64,000 nucleotides of DNA from Xestospongia bergquistia. Taxonomy: Eukaryota; Porifera; Demospongiae; Haplosclerida; Petrosiidae. The stretch is from NCBI GenBank assembly GCA_963965975.1, contig OZ014421.1:4267001-4331000 (forward strand), written 5' to 3'. This document shows positions 62,885 through 64,000 of the stretch, piece by piece (within the stretch, counting starts at the first letter, position 1; each line of letters opens with the position of its first letter). The notes under the pieces were generated by a model. It was not told where the DNA came from. It worked only from the letters and a program-made list of their open reading frames with translations, and made no database searches. A program made the translations under genes and the position numbers.

Positions 62885-63669
62885 ATGTTGGCTGATGCCT
62901 TTTTGATTTTATTTATTTCTACTTGTACTGCATTACTCTCTGAGGGTATGTTAAAAATTATTTTACACTATTTAACAATACATGTATAATATTGGGTAGG
63001 TCTTTCATATCTTCTGTTATATCGAACTGAAGGCTACAAACGACTCAAAGATGTAGTGGAAAAGCAAAGCAAGAAATGTGCAGAATAAAACAAACATATT
63101 GTATGCTTACTTTTTACTATAATCTCTTTACTTATAGTGGAGCGAAAGAAAGAAGTAGTTGGTGAAGGTCGTACTGGAGGATCTCAAAAGAAGAAATTAG
63201 AGAAGCGAGAGGAACAGTTAAAGAATTACAATAAGGATTTAACAATGGTATATATGTCACAGTTGATACTAGATGACATAAATTATTTTCTATTAGGTTA
63301 AAATGAAGTCAATGGTGGTTATAGGATTTACTTTTACTGCTTTATTAGGAATGTTCAATACAATGTATGTCATAATGATCAATTGTGTTAATCTATCTTC
63401 TGATGATGATATAGTTTTGATGGAAGGGTAGTTGCAAAGTTACCATTCACACCATTTGGTCTTTTACAAGGAATTTCACATCGTAATCTCATGGGAAATG
63501 ATATGACTGATTGCTCTTTTATTTTTCTTTATATCCTTTGTACAATGGCCATCAGAGAGGTAACTGTTGATGAATAACTCTTTCTTATTAATTTTGTGTA
63601 AATTAATTCCTCTTAACATATTAACAGATATTGGTTCAAAGTGATAACAAATTATTGGCAAGGTTATAA
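62885..63669 (+). CDS. TMCO1: TMCO1, ER calcium-load-activated channel
   Basis: TMCO1 is an ER membrane protein of the Oxa1 superfamily, described as a calcium leak channel and as part of the multipass translocon. Six exons, 167 residues: 62885-62945, 63000-63077, 63138-63247, 63297-63364, 63415-63559, 63628-63669. It has an N-terminal transmembrane helix (LILFISTCTALLSEG), a charged coiled coil (KKLERKKEVV, LEKREEQLKNYNKDLTM), a second helix (VVIGFTFTALLGMFN), and the highly conserved FDGRVVAKLPFTPF and SHRNLMGNDMTDCSF. The end (REILVQSDNKLLARL) replaces the usual C-terminal tail of about 25-30 residues. AATAAA at 63707-63712 is 38 bp past the stop, so the short end is probably real. Confidence 0.93.
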
Positions 63670-64000
63670 TATTTTAAAAGCTTAAACCTACAGTTAGTCA
63701 ATTTTTAATAAAAGTTTCATAATTTTAACATACTTGTTATGCAATTCACCAATACTTGTGATTGCCAATAATTCCCACTGTATAATAGCCACAACCTTAA
63801 GTTGGTATCATTTAAAGTATGTAGATATTATAAGAGTAAGTCAAAAATGAAGTCTTATAGATAAAAATTGATGTTGATTTCAGAATCCTACTTGATCCAT
63901 AGGTCCCAGGAAAGGTATGTGAAATGACCAATTGAAACTTTGAAATATGTGATCACACTTTAAAATTTTATTGTACATCTCAATGATAATGCTAGTTCAG
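63670..64000. other. Right-edge intergenic stretch
   Basis: It contains the TMCO1 poly(A) signal (63707-63712); nothing else is recognised. Confidence 0.5.

Overview
This is AT-rich eukaryotic nuclear DNA from an animal. The genes are protein-coding, split by many short GT-AG introns (often 40-100 bp, a few near 1-1.5 kb), and lie close together on both strands. The gene set (axonemal dynein, TMC, NOS1AP, POMT1, a LOTUS/Tudor germline protein, NELF-B, BAG6, TMCO1) is metazoan. The compact, AT-rich, intron-dense layout is what I would expect of a demosponge such as Amphimedon; that placement is inference. No bacterial, viral, CRISPR, rRNA or tRNA feature was seen.

Layout, left to right: (1) a probable decayed DUF3504 (Crypton-derived) fragment at the left edge; (2) a beta-class outer-arm axonemal dynein heavy chain on the minus strand (670-29411, 50 exons, 3505 codons from the start codon to AAA5; the 3' end lies outside the window); (3) a 2.3 kb gene-poor gap with an RFX X-box next to the dynein start; (4) a TMC-family channel gene (minus, 31757-35347); (5) NOS1AP/CAPON (plus, 35839-38811); (6) POMT1 (minus, 39309-44586); (7) POLR1H/RPA12 (plus, 44711-45522); (8) a TDRD5-like protein with four LOTUS repeats and one Tudor domain (plus, 46016-50410); (9) NELFB (minus, 51262-53303); (10) BAG6 (plus, 53415-59404); (11) a TTC24/GPSM-like TPR protein with a polyproline and 12-residue-repeat tail (minus, 59874-62678); (12) TMCO1 (plus, 62885-63669).

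I reassembled the exons by hand. Every gene keeps one open frame through all its junctions, so all appear intact; only the 5' exon of TMC and the 3' part of the dynein are unresolved. From TMC rightwards the genes alternate strands, giving four divergent pairs (TMC/NOS1AP, POMT1/POLR1H, NELFB/BAG6, TPR/TMCO1). Three of these have only 111-206 bp between start codons and probably share promoters.

The genes do not form one pathway. The most striking feature is linkage. Recalling human map positions, BAG6 and POLR1H lie in the MHC region (6p21-22), POMT1 and NELFB in 9q34, and NOS1AP, TDRD5, TMCO1 and TTC24 in 1q23-25. These are three of the four classical MHC paralogous regions. DNAH17 and TMC6/TMC8 are close neighbours at 17q25.3. 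The window may therefore preserve an ancient proto-MHC-type linkage group beside a separate ancient dynein-TMC pairing.
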